From NCBI GenBank assembly GCA_030760725.1, contig JASWHV010000012.1, forward strand, positions 34,627,652 through 34,691,651: a stretch of DNA of 64,000 nucleotides. Reading direction: 5' to 3'. The notes below the pieces were generated by a model, which had not been told where the DNA came from, did no database searches, and saw only the letters and a list, made by a program, of their open reading frames with translations. Numbering within the stretch: position 1 is the stretch's first letter; the number at the start of each line of letters is the position of its first letter. Positions 12,529-25,129 of this stretch are shown here, piece by piece. The stretch comes from Neostapfia colusana (taxonomy: Eukaryota; Streptophyta; Magnoliopsida; Poales; Poaceae). The position numbers and the translations under genes were made by a program.

Positions 12529-13298
12529 ATGGTTCGCATGATCCGCACCGCCCACAAGTCCACCGGAGGGAGAGTTCCTGTAGTTGCCCTTGCCCTGAGA
12601 GAGGAGAATCGTCCGGTGACGTACCACTCCTACGGATTGGCAGTACGAGGCTTGTTGCGCCGTCTACGGCGTATGCTCCACGCTGCCGGCAATACGGGCA
12701 AGCTAATCATACACTACAGCTCCACCCGGACCATCCGTGAGAAGCGGGAAGAATGGAGTTCAGAAATAAGGATTATCCATGAAAATCAGCTGCTCAAGAT
12801 CCACCGCTCTCCAGCTTGTCGAGCGACACAGGTCGATGCCGAGAAGGATGTCACCTGAGAGGCCACCACCTGCCAGGTTACATCTACCGTCGCCACCTGG
12901 ACAGGACTGAGTACATGTATGTCCTCCAGCGTGAGAGTGGTACCGCGGAGTACAAGTACCCGCCAGTGCAGCAGGGGACTTCCCTTGAGCACATGGACCT
13001 GTGCTTGGAGGATGCTGCTATGCTTAGCACTCGACTGCAGGAGTGTCAGCAGGAGCTTTAGGATGTTCGTGACACCCTGAAGGAGACTGAGGCATTGCTT
13101 CGAGCCAGCCTGAGGGCGCGAGAAAGAGGAGATGGGAATGAACTGTGTGTCACCGTGAATGACACATGGACTCCTGACTCCCCAGACCGTCGGGCGAGCA
13201 GGCGTCGCCGCACTTCTCCACCAGCAGCTTCCCCACCCAAAGCGGAGTCAGAGGGCAGCCACAATAATGACGAAGATCCCGAGGAGCCAGCTCAGTGA
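12529..13298 (+). pseudogene. Element B orf0: extra pre-gag protein with a domain shared with element A
   Basis: Starts at ATG 12529. The first frame runs to 12858, then shifts to another frame through 13298, with one TAG at 13059-13061. The N-terminal region is Arg-rich (RGLLRRLRRML). The centre holds a motif shared with element A orf0: EEW..E(V/I), a short gap, a His-x-x-Pro step and a RAT...A helix. The distal part is a Leu/Glu-rich likely coiled coil (TRLQECQQEL then DVRDTLKETEALLRAS), then a Ser/Pro/Arg-rich acidic tail. Extra ORFs upstream of gag have been described in rice RIRE3/RIRE8-type gypsy elements, as I recall. Function is unknown; a nucleic-acid-binding role is only inferred. 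About 320 bp without coding follow before gag. Confidence 0.6.
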
Positions 13299-13617
13299 AA
13301 CGAGTCGTGTAGAGTCCTTTCCCTTGGTTCAGCAGGTTAGCGAGTAGTCGAGTCAATACCTTAGTTAATGGTGTGTTAATGTTTGGTGTGTGACGTGAGT
13401 TGTGGAAGCCATGGGCATTTGTCCACAACCTCGTCTTTAGGTTGTTTTGCTTTGATGTGTGAACCCCTATGAATTAAGAGTGTATTTATTTTCGTGTGAG
13501 ACGTGAAACCCTCAGAAAATGTTAATATAATAAGGCCTCAATAGTTTAAGTTTAAACAAGCAAATTTAGGAAGTTAATATGTAATGATTTAAATTAACAT
13601 TTGGTTGATCATGATAG

Positions 13618-15287
13618 ATGGCCGGAAGAGGAAAGGGTCGTGGTGCCAACCCCGCCAACAACAACGATGAGGCCGGCAACCCTAATCTTTCTGGAGGACA
13701 ACACAGGGGTGGTCGCCGTGAAGGAGCTGATCCCATCCACCAAATGCTTGAAAATCAGAATCAGCTTATCCAGAGTCTAACTCAAGTGGTGGCCAACTTG
13801 CACCAAGCTCCACCCCCACAAGCTGCACCACGCCAACCAAGGTTGAGTGAGTTTCTGGGGACTCAACCTCCAAAGTTTGCAAGTGCTGCTGAACCTCTGG
13901 AGGCAGATGACTGGCTAAAGACCACTGAGAGCAATATGAGGATCATACAATGTCAAGGGTATGAGAGGGTGCTGTTTGCCTCTTACCAATTGCATGGACC
14001 TGCTGCTGATTGGTGGACTGCTTATGTGGCAGCCCATCATGACCCCGAGAACATCACTTGGGAAGAGTTCAAGCGCAGTTTCCGCAACCATTACATACCA
14101 AGGGGTGAACTCAAAAACAAGAGAAAGGAGTTCTTGGGACTGCAGCAAGGAAACATGACTGTGAGGGAATACCTCACTAAGTTCACCCAACTATCCCGTT
14201 ATGCACCACGGGACATCGAAACTGATGAGCAGAAACAGGACTGCTTTGTGGAAGGACTTACTGCGGAAATGCAGTGTGCAATGTCCTCCAGCGAGTATGA
14301 AAGCTTCCAAAAGATGGTAGACAGATCATTTGTCGTGGAAAGGAAGTTGAAGGCCTTGGAAAATGAAAATAAGAGGAAGGCGGGATGGTCACACCAAGCC
14401 TCGGGTAGCAACACACGCCCACGTCTGATGCAGCAACCCGCAGGGCAGATGAGCCGTGCTGTGGTACCCAACTGAGCACCTAGAGGGTACAACCCGAATT
14501 TCTGGCCTCCATCAGCACCAGCACAGCCGCAGCGTCAGTTTGTACAGCAGCCTCGTCCCACATATCAACCTCGACCAGCAGTGCAAGGACCACAGAACCA
14601 ACCCCAAGACAACAAAGGCCAGACACCTAAGGTTGGGGTGCAATGCTTCAACTGTGGTGAAGTGGGGCACTACGCCCATAAGTGCCCAAAGAAGAAGCCC
14701 ATGCCGCCACCACAGCAGAATGTGATGCGAGGACGGGTGAACCATGTGACCATGGAGGAAGCGCAAGAGGCACCTGACGTGGTAATTGGTAAGTTTCCTG
14801 CCAATTTACACATTGTAACCCTGTTGTTTGATTCTGGTGCTACCCACTCATTCATTGCTCAAGGGTTTGTTAAGAAGCATGATCTAGCAACAACACAAAT
14901 GAACCATATGCTAGCAGTGAACTCTCCAGGGGGAGAAATAAGGACAAGACAAGTGTGTCCCAAGGTGAATCTAGACATTAATGGGGTAATATTTACTGCA
15001 AACCTCATAGTGATAGACTCACATGGGATAGACATTATTTTGGGTATGGATTGGTTGACCAAACACAAGGGAATCATCCATTGTTTGACAAGGACGGTGG
15101 AACTAACTCACCCTAGTGGCACAAGAGTGAAGTTTATAACTGCACAAGAACCTAGGAGGGACCTTAAACTCAATCACGTTGAGGTGGAAGTGGAGGAGAT
15201 CAGGATCATCAGGGAATATCCAGATGTTTTTCTGGAGGAGTTGCCAGGTATGCCCCCCGATCGTGAAGTGGAATTCGCAATTGAGCT
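13618..15287 (+). pseudogene. gag-pr: Element B gag and protease
   Basis: ATG at 13618 opens an Arg/Gly-rich N-terminus, then a Ty3-type capsid region (ADDWLKTTESNM, AADWWTAY, ITWEEFKRSFRNHYIP, REYLTKFTQLSRYAP). A TGA at 14473-14475 interrupts the frame; the same frame resumes and carries a zinc knuckle CFNCGEVGHYAHKC near 14644 and an aspartic protease active site LFDSGATHSF near 14824, followed by the second protease block IILGMDWL. A single-base shift near 15287 moves the frame before RT. Gag packages element RNA and protease cuts the polyprotein. Apart from the one TGA, gag-protease is intact for about 1.65 kb. Confidence 0.88.
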
Positions 15288-16950
15288 ATGCCTGGAACAG
15301 CTCCAATATACAAGAGACCCTATCGGATGGACTCCAAACAGCTGGAAGAACTCAAGGAACATTTAAGAGAATTGACAGAGAAGGGGTACATTCGTCCTAG
15401 TTCCTCACCATGGGGAGCTCCAGTGATATTTGTGCCCAAGAAGGACGGGACCCAAAGGTTATGCGTAGACTACCGTGTGTTGAATGAAGTAACCATCAAG
15501 AACAAGTACCCATTACCCCACATTGAAGAATTGTTTGATCAGTTGAGGGGAGCTTGTGTGTTCTCGAAAATTGATCTCAGGTCGGGATACCACCAACTTA
15601 AGATAAGGCAAACTGATATTCCAAAGACAGCTTTCGTATCTCGGTACGGACTGTATGAATACACTGTCATGCCTTTCGGGCTAACTAATGCCCCGGCATA
15701 CTTCATGTATCTCATGAACAAGGTATTCATGGAATATCTGGACAAATTTGTGGTGGTTTTCATTGATGACATTCTCGTCTTTTCCAAAGATGAAGAAGAA
15801 CATGAGAGGCATTTAAGGTTGGTGTTGCAAAAACCGAGAAAACACCAACTATATGCCAAGCTGAGCAAGTGTGAATTTTGGTTGAAGAGAGTTCCCTTCT
15901 TAGGACATATAATCTCGGAGGGAGGAATCTCCGTAGATCCCACCAAGATCGAGGATGTACAGAAGTGGAAGACCCCTGAGAATGCCGGGGAAGTTCGAAG
16001 CTTCTTAGGATTGGCTGGGTATTATCGACGGTTTATCGAGGGTTTCTCCAAGATTTCGAGACCCCTCACCAAATTGTTGGAGAAGGGAATCACATTCACA
16101 TGACACCGCAGTGCGAGACGAGTTTTCAAGAGCTGAAGAAAAGATTGACAACAGCCCCAGTGCTAGTTATGCGAGATATGCAAAAGAACTTTTCGGTGTA
16201 CTGCGATGCTTCTGGAAACGGGTTGGGATGTGTTCTCATGCAAGAGGGGCATGTCGTGGCGTATGCATCCCGGCAGCTCCGGAAGCACGAGAAGAACTAT
16301 CCTACACATGACCTAGAGCTAGCCGCAGTGGTACACGCGTTGAAGATTTGGTGGCATTACTTGATGGGGAAGAGGACAAAGATATATATGGATCATAAGA
16401 GCTTAAAGTATATTTTCACACAGCCAGATCTCAACCTCAAACAAAGGAGATGGTTAGAGCTAATCAACAACTTTGATGTGGACATCAACTATCATCCTGG
16501 GAAAGCTAACGTCGTAGCAAATGCTTGGAAGGTGCAGGTCAATAGGTTAAGCTTAAAGGACATACCTACAGAACTGAAGGAAGAGGTTGTAAAACTCAAT
16601 CTATGTTTGGTGAATAGTGGTGAGGCCGTCGCCATGGAAGTGGACTCCACATTAGAGCAAGACATACGCGATGGACAAAAGAATGATGAGAAGATACAAG
16701 AAATCAGAGAACTCATCAAGGATAATAAAGCCCCTGGTTTCAGAGAGGATGAACAAGGTATGGTGTGGCACGGGAAAAGAATCTGTGTGCCTGAAGTGAA
16801 AGAGATCCGTGAATTGATTTTGAAGGAGGCTCATGATTCCGACTATTCCATTCATCCTGGGAGTACAAAGATGTATCATGACCTCAAGAGCAGGTATTGG
16901 TGGTATGGCATGAAGCGGGATGTCGCGGAACATGTTGCCCTATGTGACAC
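15288..16950 (+). pseudogene. pol: Element B reverse transcriptase, RNase H and integrase zinc region
   Basis: RT occupies 15288-16103 and shows the expected blocks: YIRPSSSPWGAPVIFV, KIDLRSGYHQLKI, MPFGLTNAPAYFM and the catalytic box FIDDILVFS, then FLGHIISEGG and the thumb block FLGLAGYYRRFI. A frameshift near 16100 leads into RNase H (VYCDASGNGLGCVLM, ASRQLRKHEKNY, DHKSLKYIFTQ). The integrase HHCC zinc region follows (HPGSTKMYHDL... CDTCQLVKAEH) before another frameshift near 16985. RT converts element RNA to cDNA; RNase H removes the RNA strand. Lesions make the product non-functional. Confidence 0.9.
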
Positions 16951-18079
16951 ATGTCAGTTGGTGAAAGCAGAACATCAACGACCCGCGGGATTATTGAACC
17001 ACTCAAAGTGCTTGAATGGAAATGGGAAGAAATAGGTATGGACTTCATAGTGGGACTACCCTGGACCAAATCGGGATATGATTCGATATGGGTCATCATC
17101 GACAGGCTAGCCAAGGTAGCTCATTTCATCCCCGTGAAAGAAAGCTACAGCGGATCCAAATTGGCAGAATTGTACATGTCAAGGATCGTGTGTTTCTATG
17201 GAGTGCCAAAGAAGATAGTGTCAGATCGAGGGACATAGTTTACCTCAAGGTTCTAGCAGAAGTTACATGTAACCATGGGAACTCATCTGAATTTTAGTGC
17301 TGCCTATCATCCCGAGACTGACGGACAGACGGAAAGAACCAATCAGATCCTTGAGGATATGCTGAGAGCGTGTGCGCTCAAGAACAATAGGAGTTGGGAT
17401 AAGAACTTACCATATGCAGAGTTCTCCTATAACAACAGTTATCAGGCTAGTAAGTAAGATGTCACCATTTGAGGCTTTGTATGGGAGGAAGTGCAGAACT
17501 CCACTATTTTGGAACCAACCAGGGGAAAGTAAAGTGTTTGGGCCCGAGGTACTACAAGAAGCCGAGGCGAAAGTGAGGGAAATCCGCAACAACTTGAGGA
17601 TAGCACAAACACGACAAAAGAGTTATGCCGATGTACGGAGAAGAGAGCTCGTTTTCAACGCGGGGGACTATGGTTATCTCAAGGTGTCCCCTATCTGAGG
17701 ACTTCGTCGGTTCAAGGTGAAAGGGAAGTTATCACCTCGATACATCGGACCCTTTCAGATCCTGGAGAGGAAAAGCGAAGTGGCATATCATCTTGAGTTA
17801 CCGGCCCGCCTATCGGATGTGCATGATGTATTCCATGTGTCACAGCTCAAGAAATGTCTAAGGACGCCTGAAGAGATGTTACCCATGAATGAGGTTGACG
17901 TAGGAGAGGATCTGTCTTATACCGAGCAACCGGTCAAGGTTTTGGAGACTATGGAACGCCTCCCAAGAAATAAAAGAATTCGGATGTGCAAGGTGCAGTG
18001 GAAGCATCACTCAGAAGAGGAAGCCACATGGGAGCGAGAAGACGAGCTTAAGGCACAGTTTCTGGAATTGTTTTCCTAG
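16951..18079 (+). pseudogene. int: Element B integrase core and chromodomain-like tail
   Basis: The core begins with MDFIVGLPWTKSGYDSIWVI, with the second Asp in SDRGT and the Glu region in DGQTERTNQILEDML. Two stops (after SDRGT and shortly downstream), a frameshift near 17450 and a TGA at 17696-17698 break it. The C-terminal part has the GPF/Y-like module (RYIGPFQILER) and a chromodomain-like end (CKVQWKHHSEEEATWERED) finishing at 18079. Integrases of this chromovirus type insert cDNA, and the tail may guide target choice to chromatin. Confidence 0.88.
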
Positions 18080-18110
18080 AACCACCAATCTCGAGGACGA
18101 GATTTCTTTT

Positions 18111-18119
18111 AAGGGGGGT
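18111..18119 (+). promoter_or_regulatory. Element B polypurine tract
   Basis: AAGGGGGGT just upstream of the 3' LTR start at 18125; this is the expected primer for plus-strand DNA synthesis. Confidence 0.8.
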
Positions 18120-18124
18120 AGAGC

Positions 18125-21100
18125 TGTAACACCCCAAAATCTGCTAAAGAGGGGAATTTAAAATTTTTTGGATGTATTGCATGTGGTGCAGAAATTTAAA
18201 TTCAAACAGGAATTCAAATTCAAATAAAAACAGAAAAGAAAAGGAAAAAGAAAACCCCAGCCGGCCCATTATCTCCCCGCGCCAGCCCAAACCCGCGCCC
18301 CTCTCTTCCTCTCACTGACACGCGGGGCCCGCGTGTCATCTCCTACCTCCCGCGCGCGCCAACCGACCGGACTCTTCCCCGCACCCGAATCCAAACCACC
18401 TCCGAAAACCCGCGCCACCAGCCCGATCTTCGGCCCCGGACGCTGCTATTTAACCAAACCGATCCTCCGCCGTCTCTCCTCGTGAAATTCTCGCAAAGAA
18501 ACTCGCCAAATTCCCCAGCGTGCTCCACTTTTCTCTCCGGTGAGAACCGAAGCTTTGATCACCGTTTTCTTTCGATCCTTGCTCGGGTTTTCTGATCTAA
18601 CGCGCAGATCATGTTCCACCGCCTCCGGGGAGTCACACAGGTGAAGAAAACCCGGTGTTTTGCACTCTAGACACAGCTCCGGCGAGCACCGCCGCGATTT
18701 CATCTTGTACCTCGCCGCCGACCACCTTCTAGGGCCTCCGAGCTCAAGAAAAACCCCGAGGTGAGATCCCCGACCTCCCCTCTACCGTTCTATGCCAAGA
18801 AATCCAGATTTTAGGAAGTATGGACGAAAACCCGAAGATCTCCGGCGAGATCGCCGCCTCCCGCCGCCGCGCGCCGCCGGGCAGCGCCGCCCGCACACGG
18901 CCAGAGCGACGTGGGCCCTTGAGGGCCGTCTATTTTAAATCGCACGGTAGAATTAAAACCCGCGCGTACCGGTTCGGCGATCTAATTTGAGCCATCTATT
19001 TTAAATCGGACGGTCCACATAAGCCCCGCTTTATAAAGGCCGAGATTCTTACGCGCTACCCCCTGGGGATCTCGGAAAACATGAGCTAGCCCCGGAAACT
19101 TCTGATCTAGCCCCTGGAACTTCAGAAATTCGTGTAAATTCATTTAAAAATCGGTTTTAGCCCCTGGACTTAATAAAAATTAGGAAAACCCCTCTGTTAT
19201 GTGTAGTTAGACTCCTGGAAATTTAAGAAATAATAAATTAGACCCTGCAGTTGTGTGGATTTACCTTTTTGACCCTATATGAGATTAAAATCAGAAAATT
19301 GAATATGTGACTGGGACTTAAATTTAAAAAGGTAAGGCAAACACATTGCAAATTCAAATTTAAACTCTCCTAGTGCTTGGAAAACTTTAGAATGAGTTAG
19401 AAATAGATTTTAGGCTGAAATGAATCTATCTAATTGCTGTTCATATTTATTAGTTATAGAAACACATTTTTAGGCTAGGAAATAATTCTGAAAACTGATA
19501 AAATAAATTTAAATTAGTTCACATCAGAGGAGAAGTTCAACAATATATTACTTAATATTTTAGATCAGAACCTATTCTGTTTAGAAGATATGTCCTACTA
19601 TTTAATATTAAAACTCGCTTTTAGGCATAGAAAATAAATCTCAAAATATACGAAAATAAGTATGCATAATTAGAAAATGATAAATGAAGTCTCCAAATCC
19701 AAAAACTTCAGTTTAAAATTTGGTAGAAGATCTGAAAACCTATTTGGAGTAGGAAATTACCTTTCATGCAAACTTGGTAGCTAAGAAGTGTATTAATTGA
19801 ATATAAAGAATTTGTTCAAATTGGAAATTCATATATAGTCTGCAAACAGAAATCTGAACACAAAAGTTAGAAATCATATACATATGTTTAAAAGTGCATG
19901 TAGGCCAAAAATCAACACATGTAGAGTAACCACAACACCTAGAAATGTGAATGACTTTCATAGGTGTGAATGTGTGGTTTGTATGAAGTGGAAGTGTGAA
20001 CTATGTCTTATGGATTGTTGTTTTCTTTTGCTATGTGTATTGGCATGAGTAGAACCTGCCCCAGAGCAAGTTCTCCCCTTCCAAGACCAAGACTTTCCAT
20101 TCCCAGAGCAGCAGGAAGAAGGCAAGTGTCCTTGACCACTTTGATCCTATGCTAGGATGTGTAGATAGAATTATTTGCATTGTCAATTGAATATGAAACC
20201 CATGCTAGGAAGTTTCCCTAGAATTGCATTACCTTGTTTCCTTGTAGCTTGGGTTGGGATTTATTTTATCATGTCATTTATTTATATGCCTATGTTTAGC
20301 CATCCTTAGAATGGGACAATTGGGATATGAGACCATCAATTTTATTTATCTTACTCTTGAATGAGATATTATGTTTTTATGTAGAGGTAGGGATCGAGGA
20401 AAGTTGGATGATTTGGTTGGTGCTGGGTGCACGAGATTCGGGTTTGTGTTTAGTACTTGCCTGGATCCTAAGGACCGGTTCATGGAGCATGTAACCTGGC
20501 TTTACCGTGCCAACCACATGCTGAGATGGGGCAGTTTGGCCAATTAATTAGGTGTATCCCCGGCATAGTATGGGTGTGTTGGATGGTGCGGGGAGTAGGT
20601 GTCAGCTGGACTACCATATGAACCGCAAGGCTCAAGAGGGGGCCACTGCAGCGGGGTTGGAGCCTCTTGTATGCTGTTAGGGGTGAAACCTCAGTGGGCC
20701 CACGCTCGTCGGGAATCCCTTTGTAAAGGCCTCGTAGTGATCTCCTGGCTACACACCTGGGAAGTGTGAATGTGGTTCGCGGCCACTAGCATAATGGAGG
20801 TTATTTTAGTCCACCCGGCAACGGGGGATGAAATCACTACATGTGGGTACAGTGGTGCAAACTCTGCAGAGTCAAAACTGTCATGACAGCCGTGCTCACG
20901 GTCAAGAGTGGCTTGGACTTATTCATGATTAGAGGATGATGAATTTGGAAGTTGAGGATGTTAAGCGGGGAGCTTGACATTGGATATGATGTTATGGTTA
21001 CTTGATTTTGATGATGGGTTGGGAGATTGGGACCATTTCACCTGTGTAGTAACGTAGGTGCTTAATAAGCTAAGGTGATAGGTAATTATTGCATAGTACT

Positions 21101-21522
21101 TTAACCATGAGTTCAACCTCTCCTTGCTCTAGCCATGCATAACATAACTTTCCCATACTTGCTGAGTACCAACGGTACTCAAACTTGCTTTTCTGTTGGT
21201 TTATATTGCTGCTCAGGTCAAGAGAATGATGTGGTGTTTAATGACCAAGACTTCGGTCCCGAGGAAGGATTCTAGGTTCGCGGAGTCCCCCGGGCAACGC
21301 CTGTGACGGAGGCCACAAGATTTATATTCCGCTGCTGTTTCATTTATATGTCATGAACTTATTATCGTCCATCGAGACGTATGCTATGTAAGACTTATTT
21401 ATATTCGACACCTGGCTTGTAATAAATGATGCTTCACTATTTGTCATCACATGTATGAGAAAATGATCCTGGCATACATGTGATATTCACTCGGTTGTTC
21501 TTCGGAGAAACCGGGTGTGACA
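18125..21522 (+). repeat. Element B 3' LTR
   Basis: Near-identical to 8917-12311 in order and sequence. Visible differences are scattered substitutions plus small indels, for example a shortened A-rich run near 18240 and an added G+C-rich stretch near 18865. No gene is seen within it. Confidence 0.92.
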
Positions 21523-21860
21523 CTAGGGTTCCCCCTGGGTGGTGCGGCCAATTTAAGGGGAAATTTCCCTAGGAGAATTTTGGGGAAATTGAGGAAAATC
21601 AGGAAAATTAGGGGAAATTAGGGGAGAGGGGAATTTGGGGAAATTAGGGGAAAACTAGAGGCGGCCAGGTTTGGCTATTTTATTTTTTATTTTTATTTTT
21701 ATTTCTTTTCTTTTCTATTTATTTTTATTATTCCCCATTTTTATTCCTTTTATTAATTTATTTGTTTCTATATTCCTTCCTTTATTTTCTTCTTCTTTTT
21801 AAATGCTTCTCTACATGGAAAATGTATGCAATGCATGGTAGTAAATTTGAGGGTGTTACA
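21523..21860 (-). repeat. Element A left LTR, part 2 (after element B)
   Basis: Continues the A LTR from the CTAGG duplication to the terminal GGTGTTACA. It contains a T-rich low-complexity run (about 21676-21800) matching 40240-40370 of the right LTR. The first 40 bases repeat sequence found just left of element B (gttcccccy...ggtggtgcggccaa), so B landed within a short tandem duplication. Confidence 0.85.
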
Positions 21861-21862
21861 AA

Positions 21863-21874
21863 CCTACCCCCCTT
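21863..21874 (-). promoter_or_regulatory. Element A polypurine tract
   Basis: The plus strand reads cctacccccctt directly right of the LTR end; the minus strand is therefore aaggggggtagg. It sets the minus orientation of A. Confidence 0.8.
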
Positions 21875-21879
21875 AAAAT

Positions 21880-24800
21880 GAATCTCACCCTCGAGATTCA
21901 ATAGAGTGGAGAAAAGATGAGAGAATTCTGCCTGAGATCTTCCTCACGTTCTCATGTAGTTTTGGCTTCCGTGTGGTGGCTCCACTGTACTTTTTCACCA
22001 ACGGATTACTTTGTTCCTCGTGACCCTTTCATTTATGTCCAAAATTTTGATGGGGTGTTCTGCGTAGGTCAAATCCTCCTGAAGTTCTATCTCATCCATC
22101 GGTACTTGTTCTTCCGGCACTCTTAGGCACTTCTTGAGCTGAGATACGTGAATTACGTCGTGCACGTCGGAGAGGTGTGTTGGCAGCTTAGTTGATAGGC
22201 TACCTCTCCTCGCTTGCCCAAAATCTTGAATGACCTGATGTAGCGAGGTGCTAACTTGCCTTTGACGTTAAATCGTCGTTGGCCTCGGATAGGCGACACC
22301 TAAAGATACACGAAGTCTCCAACTTTGAAGGTCAAACTCCTTCTCCTATTGTCCGCATAGCCTTTTTGATGTGACTGAGCGACCTTCAAGTTTTCACATA
22401 TTGTTTGGACTTGCTTCTCGTCATCCTGCAGCACTTCAGGTCCAAACACTTGGTTCTCTCCCGTCTCATTCCAGAACAAGGGGGTTCTACACCGTCTACC
22501 GTATAGTGCCTCGAAGGGTGACATTTTCAAGCTGGATTGGTAACCATTGATGTATGAGAATTCAGCATACGGCAAGCTCTTGTCCCAACTACGCCCATGT
22601 TTCATGGCGCAAGCTCTCAACATGTCTTCCAAAAGATTTGTCCTCTCAGTTTGCCTGTCGGTTTGTGGGTGATATGCGGAGCTGAAATTCAACCATGTAA
22701 CCATAGCTTCATGCAGCTTCTTTCAGAACCTAGAGGTAAATTGAGAAGCTCAATCTGAAACCATCCTTTTCGGAACTCCATGACGACACACGATTTGCTC
22801 CGTATACAGCTCGGCTAATTGCGCCACGGTGTACTTGGTCCTAACAGGAATAAAATGGGCTTATTTCATCAATCGGTCCACGATAACCCAAATAGAGTTG
22901 TAGCCGGACTGAGTACGTGGCAATCCGACTATGAAATCCATACCGATTTCTTCCCATCTCCATTCGGGTACTTTCAATGGCTACAACAATCCAGCGGGTC
23001 TTTAATGTTCGGCCTTCACTCGTTGGCACGTGTCGCATAGGGCAACATATTCAGCTATGTCCCTTTTCATGCCATCCCACCAATAGCAAGTTTTCAGGTC
23101 CTTGTACATCTTTGTACAGCCTGGGTGTATGGAATAAGGCGAGTCATGTGTCTCCTTTAGTATCATGTCACGGATGTGCTTCACGTTAGGCACATAAATC
23201 ATTTTCCCTAACCAAAGCGTGCCATTCTAGTCTTCCTTGAAATCCTTCTCTACCCCCTGCCGGATTCTTTCCTTGATTTCCTTTATTTTCTCATCCGTTG
23301 CTTGGCCATCTCGTATCTCTTGTTACAGCGTTGAGTTCAGTTCTACCACCTCCATATCGTTCAAGAACCCGAGATGTAATCGTTCGAACTCCTTACGCAG
23401 CTGGAGTAGCAGCTCCCGAACCGCGAGTTGGTGACATGCTCCCTTTCGGCTCAATGCATCCACTACTACATTGGCCTTACCGGGGTGATAGTTGATTCCT
23501 ACATCATAATCCTTGACGAGTTCCAACCATCGACGTTGCCTCAAATTCAGATCCGTTTGCGTGAATATATATTTGAGGCTTTTGTGATCCGTATAGATAT
23601 CACATCGGTGACCGAGGTTGTAATGCCTCCAAATTTTCAAGGCATGTACCACTGCTGCAAGTTCCAGATCCTGTGTAGCGTAGTTCAGTCCATGTTTCTT
23701 TAATTGCCTCGATGCATAGGCTAACACTTGGCCTTCCTGCATAAGGACACATCCAAGCCCTTGTCTTGATGCATCACAATATATATTGAAGCTCTCGCTT
23801 ACGTCTGGCAATACTAAAACCGGTGTTGTTGTCAATCTCTTTTTTACTCCTCAAAGCTGTCTTGACACGCTTGTGTCCACTGAAATGTTTTCCCTTTCAT
23901 CAGCAATTCAGTCATAGGCTTCGCTATTTTAAGAAATCCTTGATGAACCGGCGGTAGTATCCAGCCATCCCAAGGAAACTCCGAATATCCCTCACATTTT
24001 GCGGGTGGTTCCACTTCAAAACATCCCTCACTTTTCCGGGATCAACCGATACTCCTCCTTCAGAGATGATGTGGCCTAAGAACGATATCTCCTTTAGCCA
24101 AAACTGACACTTGCTGAACTTAGATACAATTGATGCTCTCGCAGTTTCTGCAAATGTCAATCTCAAGTGTTCCTCATGTTCTTCCTTGCTTTTTTAATAC
24201 ACCATGATGCCGTCGATGGAAACCACGATGAACTTGTCCAAGTACTACATGAAGACCTTATTCATGAGGTACATAAAGTATGCATGTGCATTCGTCAACC
24301 CAAATTACATAATGGTATATTCATACGAACCATACCATGTTCGAAATGCAGTCTTGGGTATGTCGGAGGGCTTAATTTCAGCTGGAAGTATCCCGACCAA
24401 AGATCAATCTTGGAGAAAATCCGGGCGCCTTTTATTTGATCGAATAGGTCCTCTATGCGGGGCAGCGGGTATTTATTCTTGATCGTCACTTCGTTGAGAG
24501 ACCTATAGTCCACGCACATCCTTTGGGTCCCATCTTTCTTGTCTACGAAGAGCACGGGGGCTCCCCAAGGTGACGAGCTTGGGCGTATAAAACCCTTATC
24601 TAGCTGCTCCTGAATTTGCTTCTTGAGCTCCACTAATTCATTAGCAGGCATCCTATATGGCCTCATAGCTATAGGTGCAGTTTCGGGTACTAAATCAATG
24701 GCAAATTCGATGTCCCGATCAGGTGGCATACCTGGCAGTTCTTTCGGAAACACATCTGAATATTCTTGAACCACCGGAATGTTTTCCAATGTTACTTCTT

Positions 24801-25071
24801 CAATGTGGTTCAGCACTGCCTTCTCGGTTGTGGGTTGGGATGCCTCGAACTCGATACGAGTACCGTCCTCACTCGTCGACTGCACAATCCTCTTAGCACA
24901 TTGAATTACTCCGTTGCACTTGCTTAATCGGTCCATTCCAATTATTATGTAAATCCCTTGGGAATCCAAGACAATAAGGTTGGCAAGAGAGTCTACCCCC
25001 TTTATTTTAATGCTTACTTTTGGAATAGAATTTAGAATTGAAAGAAGCGATTCCCCATCTATATGCATCAA
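21880..25071 (-). pseudogene. pol: Element A pol: protease remnant, RT, RNase H, integrase
   Basis: Read on the minus strand from 25071: protease C-terminal part (LANLIVLDSQG, MDRLSK), RT palm (FIRPSSSPWGAPVLF, KIDLWSGYFQLKL), a frameshift near 24295, then thumb (FLGMAGYYRRFI) at 23924-24166. RNase H is at 23323-23835 (YCDASRQGLGCVLM, DHKSLKYIFTQ). The integrase zinc region is at 23002-23202 and the core C-terminal half at 22300-22704 (SAYHPQTDRQTERTN, MSPFEALYGRRCRTPLFWN). The catalytic RT box near 24200 reads SIDGI rather than xxDD, so the second Asp is lost. Many stops and shifts are present. The gag, zinc knuckle and protease active site that should precede it are absent. Confidence 0.85.
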
Positions 25072-25129
25072 GGTGTATGAACTAAGAAAACAACAATGAC
25101 AACAATCAAGCCTTTATCCCAAGCATGTT

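Larger units (their letters stand above)
8917..21522 (+). mobile_element. Element B: full-length Ty3/gypsy chromovirus-like retrotransposon with orf0
   Basis: 12,606 bp with LTRs 8917-12311 and 18125-21522 (3395 and 3398 bp), both starting TGTAACACCCC and ending GGTGTGACA. The target duplication is CTAGG at 8912-8916 and 21523-21527. PBS is at 12316-12328 and PPT at 18111-18119. Internal order is orf0, gag, zinc knuckle, protease, RT, RNase H, integrase, chromodomain-like tail: the Ty3/gypsy chromovirus order. By eye the LTRs differ at only a small fraction of positions, so the insertion is fairly recent, yet every ORF carries lesions. Confidence 0.92.
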
